Of a DNA stretch of 29,958 nucleotides, positions 8,056 through 15,717 are shown one piece after another. Location: assembly GCA_036558905.1 (NCBI GenBank), contig DATBER010000042.1, forward strand, positions 1 to 29,958, read 5' to 3'. The number at the start of each line of letters is the position of its first letter. The first letter of the stretch is position 1. The position numbers were made by a program, and so were the translations under genes. The notes under the pieces are model-generated. The model ran no database searches. It was not told the origin of the DNA and worked only from the letters and a program-made list of their open reading frames with translations. This DNA comes from DASXRA01 sp036558905 (GTDB lineage: Bacteria; Actinomycetota; Actinomycetes; Mycobacteriales; Jatrophihabitantaceae).

Positions 8056-8056
8056 A
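8039..8056. promoter_or_regulatory. PadR-type operator ATGT-N8-ACAT
   Basis: TATGTCGAGCTCGACATA is a perfect 18-bp palindrome between the PadR gene and the divergent lipoprotein gene, overlapping the lipoprotein start codon. It contains ATGT (8040-8043), 8 bases, then ACAT (8052-8055), the published spacing of PadR operators. A site with the same ATGTCG-N4-CGACAT frame occurs at 11654-11669. Confidence 0.75.
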
Positions 8057-8072
8057 GTCGTACCCTACCGCT

Positions 8073-8663
8073 GTGGCGACGTCGACGCTCGGGTTCGCGT
8101 TGCTCGGCCTGCTCGCGCGCAAGCCGCGCACCGGGTACGACCTGACGCAGGCGATGCGCCAGCCCATCGGCTACTTCTGGAGCGCCAGCCACAGCCAGGT
8201 CTACCCCGAGCTGGCCAGGCTGGAGGCGGCCGGCTACGTCGGCCACGCGGTGATCGACGGACCGGGTCCCCGTGACACCAAGCGCTACAGCATCACCGCG
8301 GCCGGGCGGCGGGTCCTGGCCGAATGGGCCGCCGAGCCGGCTGCCCCGGCCACGGCGCGTGACGAATTTCTGCTGAAGATCTACTCGCTGTGGCTGGTCG
8401 AGCCGGCCCGGGCGCGCGAGCTGATCAGCGCGCAGCGGGCGGCCCATCAGGCCCAGCTCATGCATTACGAGCAGATCGCCCGCGAGGTGGAGTCCGAGCA
8501 GGCCGACCAGCTGCGCGATCCGACGACGCCGGAGTTCAGCTCGTACGCCACGCTGCGGCGCGGCCTGTCCTTCGAGCGGCACGCCCGCGATTGGTGCGAA
8601 TGGCTGCTGAACGCACTGGCCGCCGATCCGAGGCCCGCCCGGCCGGCCGACCTCCCGGGCTGA
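8073..8663 (+). CDS. PadR family transcriptional regulator
   Basis: The 196-residue repressor has the PadR winged helix at residues about 1-80: TSTLGFALLGLLARKPRTGY, DLTQAMRQPIGYFWSASHSQ, VYPELARLEAAGYV, then the wing RDTKRYSITAAGRRVLAEW. A C-terminal Vir_C/PadR_C helical region (about 90-185) provides dimerisation. Full length and helical content fit the long PadR subfamily (PadR_1 plus C-terminal domain). Its GTG start is 17 bp from a perfect ATGT-N8-ACAT palindrome, so autoregulation is likely. A matching site upstream of the drrAB-like exporter suggests this is also the regulator of that pump. The inducer is not evident from sequence. Confidence 0.9.
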   Translation: MATSTLGFALLGLLARKPRTGYDLTQAMRQPIGYFWSASHSQVYPELARLEAAGYVGHAVIDGPGPRDTKRYSITAAGRRVLAEWAAEPAAPATARDEFLLKIYSLWLVEPARARELISAQRAAHQAQLMHYEQIAREVESEQADQLRDPTTPEFSSYATLRRGLSFERHARDWCEWLLNALAADPRPARPADLPG

Positions 8664-8766
8664 CGCCGCGGCGAAGATTCGCAACGGTTTCGCGGAACCC
8701 CGGGGTCCGGTGTTACGTTCGACGTTCGTCTGTTCTCAGCACCAACCGGCACCGCAAGGAGTTCCC

Positions 8767-9273
8767 GTGTCCAACGACAGCGTCAACAGCGCCCCGACCG
8801 CAACCTGGCTCACCCAGGACGCTCATGACCGCCTGTCCAAGGAACTCGAAGGCCTCATCGCCAACCGCACCGTGATCGCCAAGGAGATCAATGATCGCCG
8901 CGAAGAGGGCGACCTGCGCGAGAACGGTGGCTACCAGGCCGCCCGCGAGGAGCAGGGCAAACAGGAGGGCCGCATCCTGCAGCTGCAGCAGCTGTTGCGC
9001 GACGCCAAGGTCGGCGAGGCGCCGACCACGAACGGCACGGCCGGTCCGGGCATGGTCGTCACCGTGCAGTTCGCGGGCGACGACGAGACCGAGACGTTTC
9101 TGATCGGCTCGCGCGAAGAGGCCGCGACCAGTGAGATCGACGTCTACTCGGCCGCCTCGCCGCTGGGCCAGGCGCTGTCCGGGGCCCGCGAGGGCGACAC
9201 GGTCTCCTACGAGACGCCGACCGGCAAGACCCTCAAGGTCAAGCTGCTCACCGCCAAGCCGTTCTCCGGCTGA
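8767..9273 (+). CDS. greA: Transcription elongation factor GreA
   Basis: The 168-residue protein rescues backtracked RNA polymerase by stimulating transcript cleavage. The N-terminal coiled coil (about 15-85) ends in the acidic tip GDLRENGGYQAA, with D49 and E52 the conserved tip residues that help position magnesium in the polymerase channel. The C-terminal FKBP-like domain has the typical SPLGQALSGAREGDTVSYETPTG. A GTG at 8767 with AAGGAG 5 nt upstream decides the start; an in-frame ATG 19 codons earlier lacks such a site. It lies near mca, as in Mycobacterium. It converges on the AsnC gene with 9 bp between them. Confidence 0.95.
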   Translation: MSNDSVNSAPTATWLTQDAHDRLSKELEGLIANRTVIAKEINDRREEGDLRENGGYQAAREEQGKQEGRILQLQQLLRDAKVGEAPTTNGTAGPGMVVTVQFAGDDETETFLIGSREEAATSEIDVYSAASPLGQALSGAREGDTVSYETPTGKTLKVKLLTAKPFSG

Positions 9274-9282
9274 TCTGCTGAT

Positions 9283-9756
9283 CTAGTCCGTCTCGGCCCG
9301 GTGCACCAGGGGCAACACCCGGTGCGGTACCGGATTGGCCATGGCGATCACCGTCGAGGTGCGCACGATCGCCTCGTCGCCGTTCACCCGGTCGATGACG
9401 TGTTGCAGGTCGGCATTGGATCGTGCGACGAGCCGGCACAACATGTCGCCCTGCCCGGTGATCGTGTGCACCTCGAGTACCTCGGGGATGTCGTCGAGGT
9501 GGCGTAGCACTGCCGCCCCGGCGCCCTGCCGGATCTCCAGGGTGGCGAACGCCGTCACCCCGTAGCCCAGCGCCTCGGGCTCGATGCGCGGGGCGAAGCT
9601 GGCGATGACGCCGCGCTTGACCAACCGGTCCAGGCGGGCCTGCGCGGTGGCCCGGGCGACGCCGAGCCGGCGGGAGAGCTCCAGCACGCCCATCCGTGGC
9701 TCGGCGTCCAGTTCACGCAGCAGCCGGGCGTCGAGGGCATCGATCGGACGCGTCAC
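9283..9756 (-). CDS. Lrp/AsnC family transcriptional regulator
   Basis: The 157-residue protein has an N-terminal AsnC-type helix-turn-helix (IDALDARLLRELDAEPRMGV, LELSRRLGVARATAQARLDR, LVKRGVIASFAPRIEPEALGYG) and a C-terminal RAM ligand-binding domain (about 70-150, with VLEVHTITGQGDMLCRLVA). Such proteins form octamers that respond to amino acids or related effectors. It lies 35 bp downstream of the DrrB-like permease on the same strand and could be read from the exporter promoter. Its effector and targets are unknown. Confidence 0.9.
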   Translation of the reverse strand: MTRPIDALDARLLRELDAEPRMGVLELSRRLGVARATAQARLDRLVKRGVIASFAPRIEPEALGYGVTAFATLEIRQGAGAAVLRHLDDIPEVLEVHTITGQGDMLCRLVARSNADLQHVIDRVNGDEAIVRTSTVIAMANPVPHRVLPLVHRAETD

Positions 9757-9791
9757 GCCGCCAAGCTAGACCACCTGCGCCGCCAACCCGG

Positions 9792-10622
9792 TCAGCCGGA
9801 CAGGCGGCGATAGCGCGACACGCACAGCGGCACGAACACGACCAGCACGCCCACGATCCAGGCCAGTGACTGCAGCGCGTTGACCCCGGCGTGGATGTGC
9901 AGCGTCTCGCGCACCCCGTCGTCGAACCAGCCGCGCAGCGCGTTGACGATCAGCGTGATCGGGTTGTACTTGGCGAACGACTGCAGCCAACCCGGCATCG
10001 ACGCGACCGGCACGAACGCGGCGCTGGCGAAGGTCAGCGGGAACAGCCAGATGAACCCGCCCGACTGGGCCGCCTCGACCGACTTGACGACCAGCCCGAT
10101 CCAGATGCCGATCCAGCTGAACGCGAAGCTGAACAGCAGGAGCAGCGCCAGGCCGGCGATGACGTGGACCGCCGAACCGTGGAAGCGGAACCCGGTCAGC
10201 ATGCCGACCGCGATCATCATCACGAGCATGAACGCCGACCGGACCAGGTCGGAGACGGCCCGCCCGACGAACATCGCCACCGGCGAGATCGGCATTGAGC
10301 GGAACCGGTCGACGATGCCCTTGGCCATGTCGTCGGCCATGCCGATTCCGGTGACCGCACCGTTGAAGGCGAGCGTCTGTACGAAGATGCCCGGCATGAG
10401 GAACTGCACGTACGGGATGCCGCCGGTGTTGATAGCGCCACCGAACACGTAGCGGAACAGCAGCACGAACATGATCGTCTGGATCGTGGTGAACATGAAC
10501 AGCTCGGGCTGACGAGGCGTCGCCTTGAGCAGTCGCCAGGCCATCATCCACGAGTCGGCGACGATCCGCGGCCGGCCGGCCGCCTGCGGCGCCTGGGTCG
10601 GCGCCTGCGTCACGGCAGTCAC
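9792..10622 (-). CDS. ABC-2 type exporter permease (DrrB-like)
   Basis: The 276-residue membrane protein is the permease of a two-gene exporter of the daunorubicin-resistance type. It has about six transmembrane segments, including FMFTTIQTIMFVLLFRYVFG, VRSAFMLVMMIAVGMLTGF, VIAGLALLLLFSFAFSWIGI, GGFIWLFPLTFASAAFVPV and LAWIVGVLVVFVPLCV. The ABC-2 signature region (PVASMPGWLQSFAKYNPITL) matches DrrB proteins. The GTG start overlaps the stop of the ATPase gene (GTGA), so translation is coupled. A larger same-frame start inside the ATPase gene is rejected. Substrate is unknown; relatives export hydrophobic drugs, lipids or antibiotics. Confidence 0.9.
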   Translation of the reverse strand: MTAVTQAPTQAPQAAGRPRIVADSWMMAWRLLKATPRQPELFMFTTIQTIMFVLLFRYVFGGAINTGGIPYVQFLMPGIFVQTLAFNGAVTGIGMADDMAKGIVDRFRSMPISPVAMFVGRAVSDLVRSAFMLVMMIAVGMLTGFRFHGSAVHVIAGLALLLLFSFAFSWIGIWIGLVVKSVEAAQSGGFIWLFPLTFASAAFVPVASMPGWLQSFAKYNPITLIVNALRGWFDDGVRETLHIHAGVNALQSLAWIVGVLVVFVPLCVSRYRRLSG

Positions 10623-11578
10623 GCTGCCCCTTCCGTGGTCTCTTCGGCCATGTGCCCGGTCAATCGCAGGAAGACGTCGTCGAGCGTCGGCCGGCGCATT
10701 GCCAGGTCGGCGATCGTGATCTGCGCGGCGTCGAGCTGGCGGACCACCTCGACCAGCACGCTCGCGCCGTCGCTGACCGGCACCGAGATCTCGCGGCCGT
10801 CGACGGACGGCTCGGTGCCGTCGCCCACCTTGCGCATGATCTCGCTCGCCGTGCCGACGGCGCCGGCGGAGTCGACGGCGAGTTCGAGCCGCGAACCGCC
10901 CACCTGAGCCTTGAGCTCGTCGGACGTGCCCTGGGCGATCACCGTTCCGTGGTCGATCACCGCGATGGACGAGGCGAGTGTGTCGGCCTCCTCGAGGTAT
11001 TGCGTGGTCAGCAGCATGGTGGTGCCGTCGCGGACGAGATCCTCGATCACGCTCCACATGCCGAGGCGGCTGCGCGGATCGAGGCCGGTCGTGGGCTCGT
11101 CGAGGAAGATCACCGGAGGGCGGACGATCAGCGACGCGGCGATGTCGAGCCGGCGGCGCATACCGCCGGAGTAGGTCTTGGCGATGCGCCCGGCGGCGTC
11201 GACCAGGTCGAATCGCTCGAGCAGTTCGTCGGCCCGCCGGGCGGCTGCGGTGGCGCCCAGGTGGTAGAGCTTGCCGAACAAGAGCAGGTTCTCGCGGCCG
11301 GTCAGGTAGTCGTCGATGGCGGCGAACTGGCCGGTCAGGCCGATGTTGCGCCGCACCTGCTGCGGCTGCTTCGTGACGTCGAAGCCGAGCACCTCGGCCC
11401 GGCCGGAATCGGGGCGCAGCAGGGTGGAGAACACCCGGACCGCGGTGGTCTTGCCAGCTCCGTTCGGGCCCAGCAGGCCGAGGACGGTGCCTTCCGGGAC
11501 GGCGAGATCGAGGCCGTCGAGGGCTCGGGTTTCGCCGAAGGTCTTGACCAGGCCTTCGGCCACTACGGCGTCTGTCAT
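10619..11578 (-). CDS. ABC exporter ATPase (DrrA-like)
   Basis: The 319-residue ATPase powers the adjacent permease. All nucleotide-binding motifs are present: Walker A GPNGAGKTT (about residues 38-46), Q-loop TGQFAAID, signature YSGGMRRRLDIA, Walker B VIFLDEPTTGLD, and switch region TTQYLEEAD. The C-terminal extension with RRPTLDDVFLRLTGH is characteristic of the DrrA family and is required for pairing with DrrB. The ATG is preceded by GAGGGGG. Two palindromes 41-91 nt upstream of the start, one matching the PadR operator at 8039-8056, suggest repression by that PadR protein. Confidence 0.92.
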   Translation of the reverse strand: MTDAVVAEGLVKTFGETRALDGLDLAVPEGTVLGLLGPNGAGKTTAVRVFSTLLRPDSGRAEVLGFDVTKQPQQVRRNIGLTGQFAAIDDYLTGRENLLLFGKLYHLGATAAARRADELLERFDLVDAAGRIAKTYSGGMRRRLDIAASLIVRPPVIFLDEPTTGLDPRSRLGMWSVIEDLVRDGTTMLLTTQYLEEADTLASSIAVIDHGTVIAQGTSDELKAQVGGSRLELAVDSAGAVGTASEIMRKVGDGTEPSVDGREISVPVSDGASVLVEVVRQLDAAQITIADLAMRRPTLDDVFLRLTGHMAEETTEGAA

Positions 11579-11618
11579 GTCCCCCTCGCTGGTCGTCGCA
11601 TCGACGCTGATCGTCGGG

Positions 11619-11669
11619 TGACGTCATGATGTCATCGCCATGACATCACCACAATGTCGTTCACGACAT
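11619..11669. promoter_or_regulatory. Operator cluster upstream of the DrrAB exporter
   Basis: Three palindromic elements lie side by side: TGACGTCA (11619-11626), an inverted repeat with 9-bp arms and a 4-nt loop (11627-11648, TGATGTCAT mirrored by ATGACATCA), and ATGTCGTTCACGACAT (11654-11669). The last has ATGT-N8-ACAT and shares ATGTCG-N4-CGACAT, 13 of 16 bases, with the PadR palindrome at 8040-8055. The centres of the latter two are 24 bp apart. The cluster lies between the exporter and the divergent AAA+ gene, so it could act on either. Confidence 0.6.
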
Positions 11670-11824
11670 CGTGATCTTCTCGATGGCCGGCCACCCCGGT
11701 CGATGCGTGCGCGCAAAGTACCGTGTCGCCCCGACATCTTCGGCCCGCTATTCCGTGAGTTCTCAGGATTTCCCGGACAGCGAACGCCTGGCACCGGCCC
11801 CGGCCGCGACGTAGCGTCGAGCAG

Positions 11825-13249
11825 GTGACTGTCCCCTCCATCGCCACCCTGGGCGAGCTGCGCTCGTCCGGTCACGTCCACCGAAGCGTCAAGACCGAGA
11901 TCCGCTCCAACCTGATCGAGCGGCTGGCCGCGGGCCAGCCGTCGCTGCCCGGCATCGTCGGCTTCGACGACACCGTCACCCCCGAGGTCGAGCGGGCCCT
12001 GCTCGCCGGCCACGACCTGGTCCTGCTCGGCGAGCGGGGCCAGGGCAAGACGCGCCTCATCCGCACCCTGATCGGCCTGCTCGACGAGTGGACCCCGGTG
12101 GTCGCCGGCTGCGAGATCAACGATCACCCGTACGCCCCGGTATGTTCGCGGTGCGTCGTCCTGGTCGCCGCCGACGGCGAGCTGACCCCAGTCGCGTGGA
12201 AGCACCGCAGCGAGCGCTACGGCGAGAAGCTGGCCACGCCCGACACGTCGGTCGGCGACCTGATCGGCGACATCGACCCGATCAAGGTGGCCGAGGGCCG
12301 CACCCTCGGCGACCCCGAGACCGTCCACTACGGGCTGGTGCCACGCACCAACCGCGGCATCTTCGCCGTCAACGAGCTGCCCGACCTGGCCGAGCGGATC
12401 CAGGTCTCGTTGCTGAACGTCCTGGAGGAGCGCGACATCCAGGTGCGCGGCTACCAGCTGCGGCTGCCTCTGGACGTACTGCTGGTCGCCAGCGCCAACC
12501 CCGAGGACTACACCAACCGCGGCCGCATCATCACCCCGCTCAAGGACCGCTTCGGTGCCGAGGTGCGCACGCACTACCCGCTGTCGCTCGAGGACGAGCT
12601 CAGCATGGTGGCGCAGGAGGCGGCGGTGCTCTGGGACGACTCGCCGCACGCCGCGCCGCTCGTTCCGTCCCACCTGCTCGAAGTGGTGGGCCGCTTTGCC
12701 CGCGCGGTGCGCGACGCGCCGCAGGTCGACCAGCGCTCCGGCGTCTCCGCCCGGTTCGCGATCGCGGCGGTCGAGACGGTGGCCGCCTCGGCGGTCCGCC
12801 GCGCCGCGATCACCGGCGAGAGCGCGGCCGTGGCCCGGGTCGCCGACCTGCCGTCGGTCGTGCCGGCGTCACTGGGCAAGGTCGAGTTCGACGACGCCGA
12901 CGAGGGCCGCGAGTTCGAGGTGCTCGAGCACCTGCTGCGCCGGGCCGTCGCCGAGACGTCGCGGTCCCGGCTGGCCGGCCTGGACCTGCGCCCGCTGCAG
13001 GAGAAGTTCGACGGCGGGCTGCTCGTCGAGTCCGGCGACACCGTGTCCGCCGACCGGCTGCTGGGCCAGATCGGCTCGGTGCCGGGCCTGTCCGAGCTGC
13101 TCGACCGGCTAGAACCCGACGGTGTGGGCGAGGGCCCGGCGGCGGTCGGCGTGGCGGCCGCGGTCGTCGAGTTCGCCCTCGAAGGGCTGTACCTGAACAA
13201 GCGGCTGGCCAAGGACAGCTCCGGCAACCGAACGGTCTACGGTGCCTAG
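11825..13249 (+). CDS. MoxR/Mg-chelatase-like AAA+ ATPase
   Basis: The 474-residue AAA+ protein has Walker A GERGQGKT at 69-76 and sensor-1 region VASANPEDYTNRGRIITPLK. The Walker B equivalent reads FAVNELPDL, with Asn where most AAA+ proteins have Asp. An insertion with HPYAPVCSRC (Cys 107 and 110, plus Cys 96) may bind metal. It resembles the family of M. tuberculosis Rv0958, annotated as a possible magnesium chelatase. The next gene, a VWA protein, overlaps it by 8 nt, the chelatase or MoxR-VWA arrangement. These pairs are thought to remodel or load metals into target proteins; the target here is unknown. Nothing nearby suggests chlorophyll or cobalamin synthesis. Confidence 0.88.
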   Translation: MTVPSIATLGELRSSGHVHRSVKTEIRSNLIERLAAGQPSLPGIVGFDDTVTPEVERALLAGHDLVLLGERGQGKTRLIRTLIGLLDEWTPVVAGCEINDHPYAPVCSRCVVLVAADGELTPVAWKHRSERYGEKLATPDTSVGDLIGDIDPIKVAEGRTLGDPETVHYGLVPRTNRGIFAVNELPDLAERIQVSLLNVLEERDIQVRGYQLRLPLDVLLVASANPEDYTNRGRIITPLKDRFGAEVRTHYPLSLEDELSMVAQEAAVLWDDSPHAAPLVPSHLLEVVGRFARAVRDAPQVDQRSGVSARFAIAAVETVAASAVRRAAITGESAAVARVADLPSVVPASLGKVEFDDADEGREFEVLEHLLRRAVAETSRSRLAGLDLRPLQEKFDGGLLVESGDTVSADRLLGQIGSVPGLSELLDRLEPDGVGEGPAAVGVAAAVVEFALEGLYLNKRLAKDSSGNRTVYGA

Positions 13250-15194
13250 GTCTCGGTACGGCGCGTACCACGGTGGCCCGGATCCGCTCGAGCCGCCCTA
13301 CGACATCCGCCGCGCGATCGACGAGATCGGCGAGGACGTCCTGGCCGGCATGTCGCCGAGGGCCGCGCTGAACCGGCTGCTGCGCCGGGGCACCAGCGGC
13401 CGCAACGGCCTGGACTCGCTGCGCCGTCGGGCCCGCGACCGGGCTCGCGACCTGCGCCGCAGTGGGCAGCTCGACGGCACCCTGCAGCAGGTGCGCGAGC
13501 TGCTCGACCAGGCGATCTCGGCCGAACGCCGCGAGCTGTTCCCCGATCCGGACGACGCCGCCCGGCTGGCCGAGGCCGAGCTCGACGCGCTGCCCCGCGA
13601 CACTGCCCGCGCGGTGCGCCAGCTGGCCGATTACCAGTGGCGCTCACCCGAGGCGCGGGAGAAGTACCAGCAGATCCAGGACCTGCTGCGCTCGGAGGTG
13701 CTCGACGCGCAGTTCGCCGGCATGCGCGACGCCTTGGCCAACGCCACGCCGCAGGACCTGGCCCGGGTGCGCGAGATGATGAGCGCGCTGAACGACATGC
13801 TCGACGCCGACGCCCGGGGCGAGCACACCCAGGAGCAGTTCGACGAGTTCATGCGCCAGTACAGCGAGTTCTTCCCGGAGAACCCGAAGAATCTGGCCGA
13901 GCTGATCGACTCGCTGGCCCGCCGGGCCGCCGCCGCCCAGCGGCTGATGGACTCGCTGACTCCCGAGCAGCGGGCCGAGCTGGGTGGGCTGATGGCCCAG
14001 GCGATGAGCGACGCCGGCCTGGCCGAGCAGATGGCCCGCCTGCAGTCCGGATTGCGCGCGGCCCGTCCCGACCTGCAGTGGGGCGGCGCCGAGCGCATGG
14101 ACGGCAGCGAGCCGATGGGCTACTCGGACGCGACCGCCGCACTCGCGGAGATCGCCGAGCTCGACGACCTGTCCGACCTGGCCCTGCAGGACTACCCCGG
14201 CGCCAGCCTCGACGACATCGACGAGGAGTTGGTGCAGCGCGCGCTGGGCCGGCAGGCCGTCGACGACCTCGACCAGCTGCGGCGCATCGAGCGCGAGCTG
14301 CAACGCCAGGGCTACCTGGAGCGGGGTGGCGACGGGCTGCAGCTCACCCCGCGGGCGTTGCGCCGGCTGGGCGCGTCGGCGCTGCGGCGCGTCTTCTCGA
14401 CGATCGAGAACGGCCGCCGCGGCGATCACGACGTGCGCGACGCCGGGGCGGCCGGCGAGGTCACCGGCGCCACCCGCGAGTGGCATTTCGGCGACGAGCA
14501 GCCGATCAATGTCGTCCGCACCGTGCGCAACGCGGTCTTGCGTCAGCGAGGCGCTCCGGTCCGGCTCGCGGCCGAGGACTTCGAGGTGGACGAGACCGAG
14601 CGGCGCAGCTCGGCGGCGGTGGCCCTGCTCGTCGACATGTCGTACTCGATGGAGCTGCGCGGCACCTGGGGCGAGGCGAAGACCACGGCGCTGGCCTTGC
14701 ACTCGCTGGTCAGCACCAAGTACCCGCAGGACTCCATCGAGATCATCGGCTTCTCCGACTACGCCCGGGTGATGACACCGCGGGCGCTGGTCGACCACGA
14801 CTGGGACCGCGTGCAGGGCACCAACCTGCAGCACGCGCTGATGCTGGCTCGGCGCCATCTGGACAAGCACCGCGACGCCGAGCCCGTCATCCTGGTGATC
14901 ACCGACGGTGAGCCGACCGCGCACCTGGCTTCCGACGGGTTCGCCGACTTCGCCTGGCCGCCCACCCGCGAAACGATCGCGGCCACGCTGGCCGAGGTCG
15001 AGCGATGCACCCGGCGCGGCGCCACGATCAACGTGTTCATGCTCGACGACGAGCCACGGCTGGTGTCGTTCATGCACGAGCTGGGCCGGCGCAATGGCGG
15101 GCGGGTGTTTCTGCCCAACCGGGGCAAGCTCGGCGAGTATGTCGTGTCGGACTACCTGCGCTCTCGCCGAGGACGGCGCCGCCGCGCGTCGTGA
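13242..15194 (+). CDS. VWA domain protein paired with the AAA+ ATPase
   Basis: The 650-residue protein has a long helical, charge-rich N-terminal part (about 1-330) and a von Willebrand factor A domain (about 455-640). The MIDAS metal site is complete: D465-x-S467-x-S469 in VDMSYSMEL, T527 in GTNLQ, and D555 in TDGEPT. A basic tail (RSRRGRRRRAS) ends the protein. There is no signal peptide, so it is probably cytoplasmic. It corresponds to the partner of Rv0958-type ATPases (Rv0959-like). By analogy with RavA-ViaA and BchI-BchD, the VWA protein would bind the client while the ATPase supplies energy. GTG start, overlapping the previous gene by 8 nt. Confidence 0.88.
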   Translation: MPRSRYGAYHGGPDPLEPPYDIRRAIDEIGEDVLAGMSPRAALNRLLRRGTSGRNGLDSLRRRARDRARDLRRSGQLDGTLQQVRELLDQAISAERRELFPDPDDAARLAEAELDALPRDTARAVRQLADYQWRSPEAREKYQQIQDLLRSEVLDAQFAGMRDALANATPQDLARVREMMSALNDMLDADARGEHTQEQFDEFMRQYSEFFPENPKNLAELIDSLARRAAAAQRLMDSLTPEQRAELGGLMAQAMSDAGLAEQMARLQSGLRAARPDLQWGGAERMDGSEPMGYSDATAALAEIAELDDLSDLALQDYPGASLDDIDEELVQRALGRQAVDDLDQLRRIERELQRQGYLERGGDGLQLTPRALRRLGASALRRVFSTIENGRRGDHDVRDAGAAGEVTGATREWHFGDEQPINVVRTVRNAVLRQRGAPVRLAAEDFEVDETERRSSAAVALLVDMSYSMELRGTWGEAKTTALALHSLVSTKYPQDSIEIIGFSDYARVMTPRALVDHDWDRVQGTNLQHALMLARRHLDKHRDAEPVILVITDGEPTAHLASDGFADFAWPPTRETIAATLAEVERCTRRGATINVFMLDDEPRLVSFMHELGRRNGGRVFLPNRGKLGEYVVSDYLRSRRGRRRRAS

Positions 15195-15218
15195 TCGCGG
15201 CCCGTCCCTCGGCCTGGG

Positions 15219-15363
15219 TTGACCGCGCCGCGGGCGGGGCCGACCGCGCCGCGGGCCCAGGGCTGACCGCAGCGCGGGCGGGGCCGAGCGCGCCGTGGGC
15301 GGGGCTGACCGCAGCGGGCGGGGCCGAGCGCGCCGCGGGCCAAGGGCTGACCGCAGCGCGGGG
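15219..15363. repeat. Degenerate ~21-bp GC-rich tandem repeat
   Basis: Roughly seven imperfect units of 19-23 bp follow the VWA gene, alternating between forms such as GACCGCGCCGCGGGCGGGGC and GACCGCAGCGCGGGCGGGGC. Frames through it encode only simple repetitive peptides, and no ribosome site or conserved domain is visible, so I treat it as non-coding. Confidence 0.7.
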
Positions 15364-15422
15364 TATTCGACCGCTCGGCGAGGTGCGACCGATGCGGCTC
15401 TCTTTTCTCAACGCACCGCGCG

Positions 15423-15480
15423 GCGCGGTAACTACGGCATCCCGCGGTAGCCAGCCGGCACGCGGCGGTTATTACCGCGC
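15423..15480. repeat. Inverted repeat in the repeat-rich intergenic region
   Basis: GCGCGGTAA (15423-15431) is mirrored by TTACCGCGC (15472-15480), with 40 nt between. The right half itself contains a small hairpin GCGGT-TATT-ACCGC (15465-15478). It may be a terminator-like structure on the minus strand or part of a dispersed repeat. The bases between (15364-15549) contain no gene I can recognise. Confidence 0.5.
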
Positions 15481-15549
15481 ACCGAGGTGGAGTAACAAAA
15501 GAGGGCCAGCTGAGTCGGTCCGCCATGGGCGGTGAACTACCGCACTGCC

Positions 15550-15694
15550 CGGTCGCGCAGCAGGGCAATGTCGGGTGCGCCGCCATAACGAACCGGGCCG
15601 CTCCGCCGGCGAGCGAGCCGGGCTGCGCGGTCGCGCAGCAGGGCAATGTCGGGTGCGCCGCCGCAAAGCACCGGGCCGCTCCGCCGGCGAGCGA
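15550..15694. repeat. 78-bp period direct repeat, two copies
   Basis: 15550-15616 recurs at 15628-15694, offset 78 bp, with differences only around 15585-15592 versus 15663-15670. The shared block begins CGGTCGCGCAGCAGGGCAAT. The period is a multiple of three, but no frame shows a plausible start or known domain. The second copy ends about 20 bp before the DUF2269 gene, so it may lie in that operon's promoter region. Confidence 0.8.
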
Positions 15695-15717
15695 ACGCGT
15701 CCGGATAGCCTCGCTTG

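Noticed and set aside
9792..11627. Reading the DrrB-like permease as a 611-residue protein with an N-terminal extension
   Set aside because: The extension lies over the ATPase gene in another frame and is basic low-complexity sequence; the GTGA junction supports separate proteins.
14626..14642. GTCGACATGTCGTAC inside the VWA gene as a third PadR site
   Set aside because: The half sites are in the wrong order and spacing, and it encodes the MIDAS DMSYS residues.
11825..15194. Chlorophyll or cobalamin chelatase locus
   Set aside because: No large chelatase subunit or porphyrin/corrin genes occur in the window, and the ATPase belongs to the Rv0958-like group rather than BchI.
15152..15646. Possible repetitive protein on the minus strand of the repeat region
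   Set aside because: The peptide merely reflects the DNA repeats (RCGQP-like blocks), overlaps the VWA gene end and has no ribosome site.
15219..15694. CRISPR array
   Set aside because: The 21-bp units are degenerate and contiguous without unique spacers, the 78-bp repeat has only two copies, and no cas genes are present.
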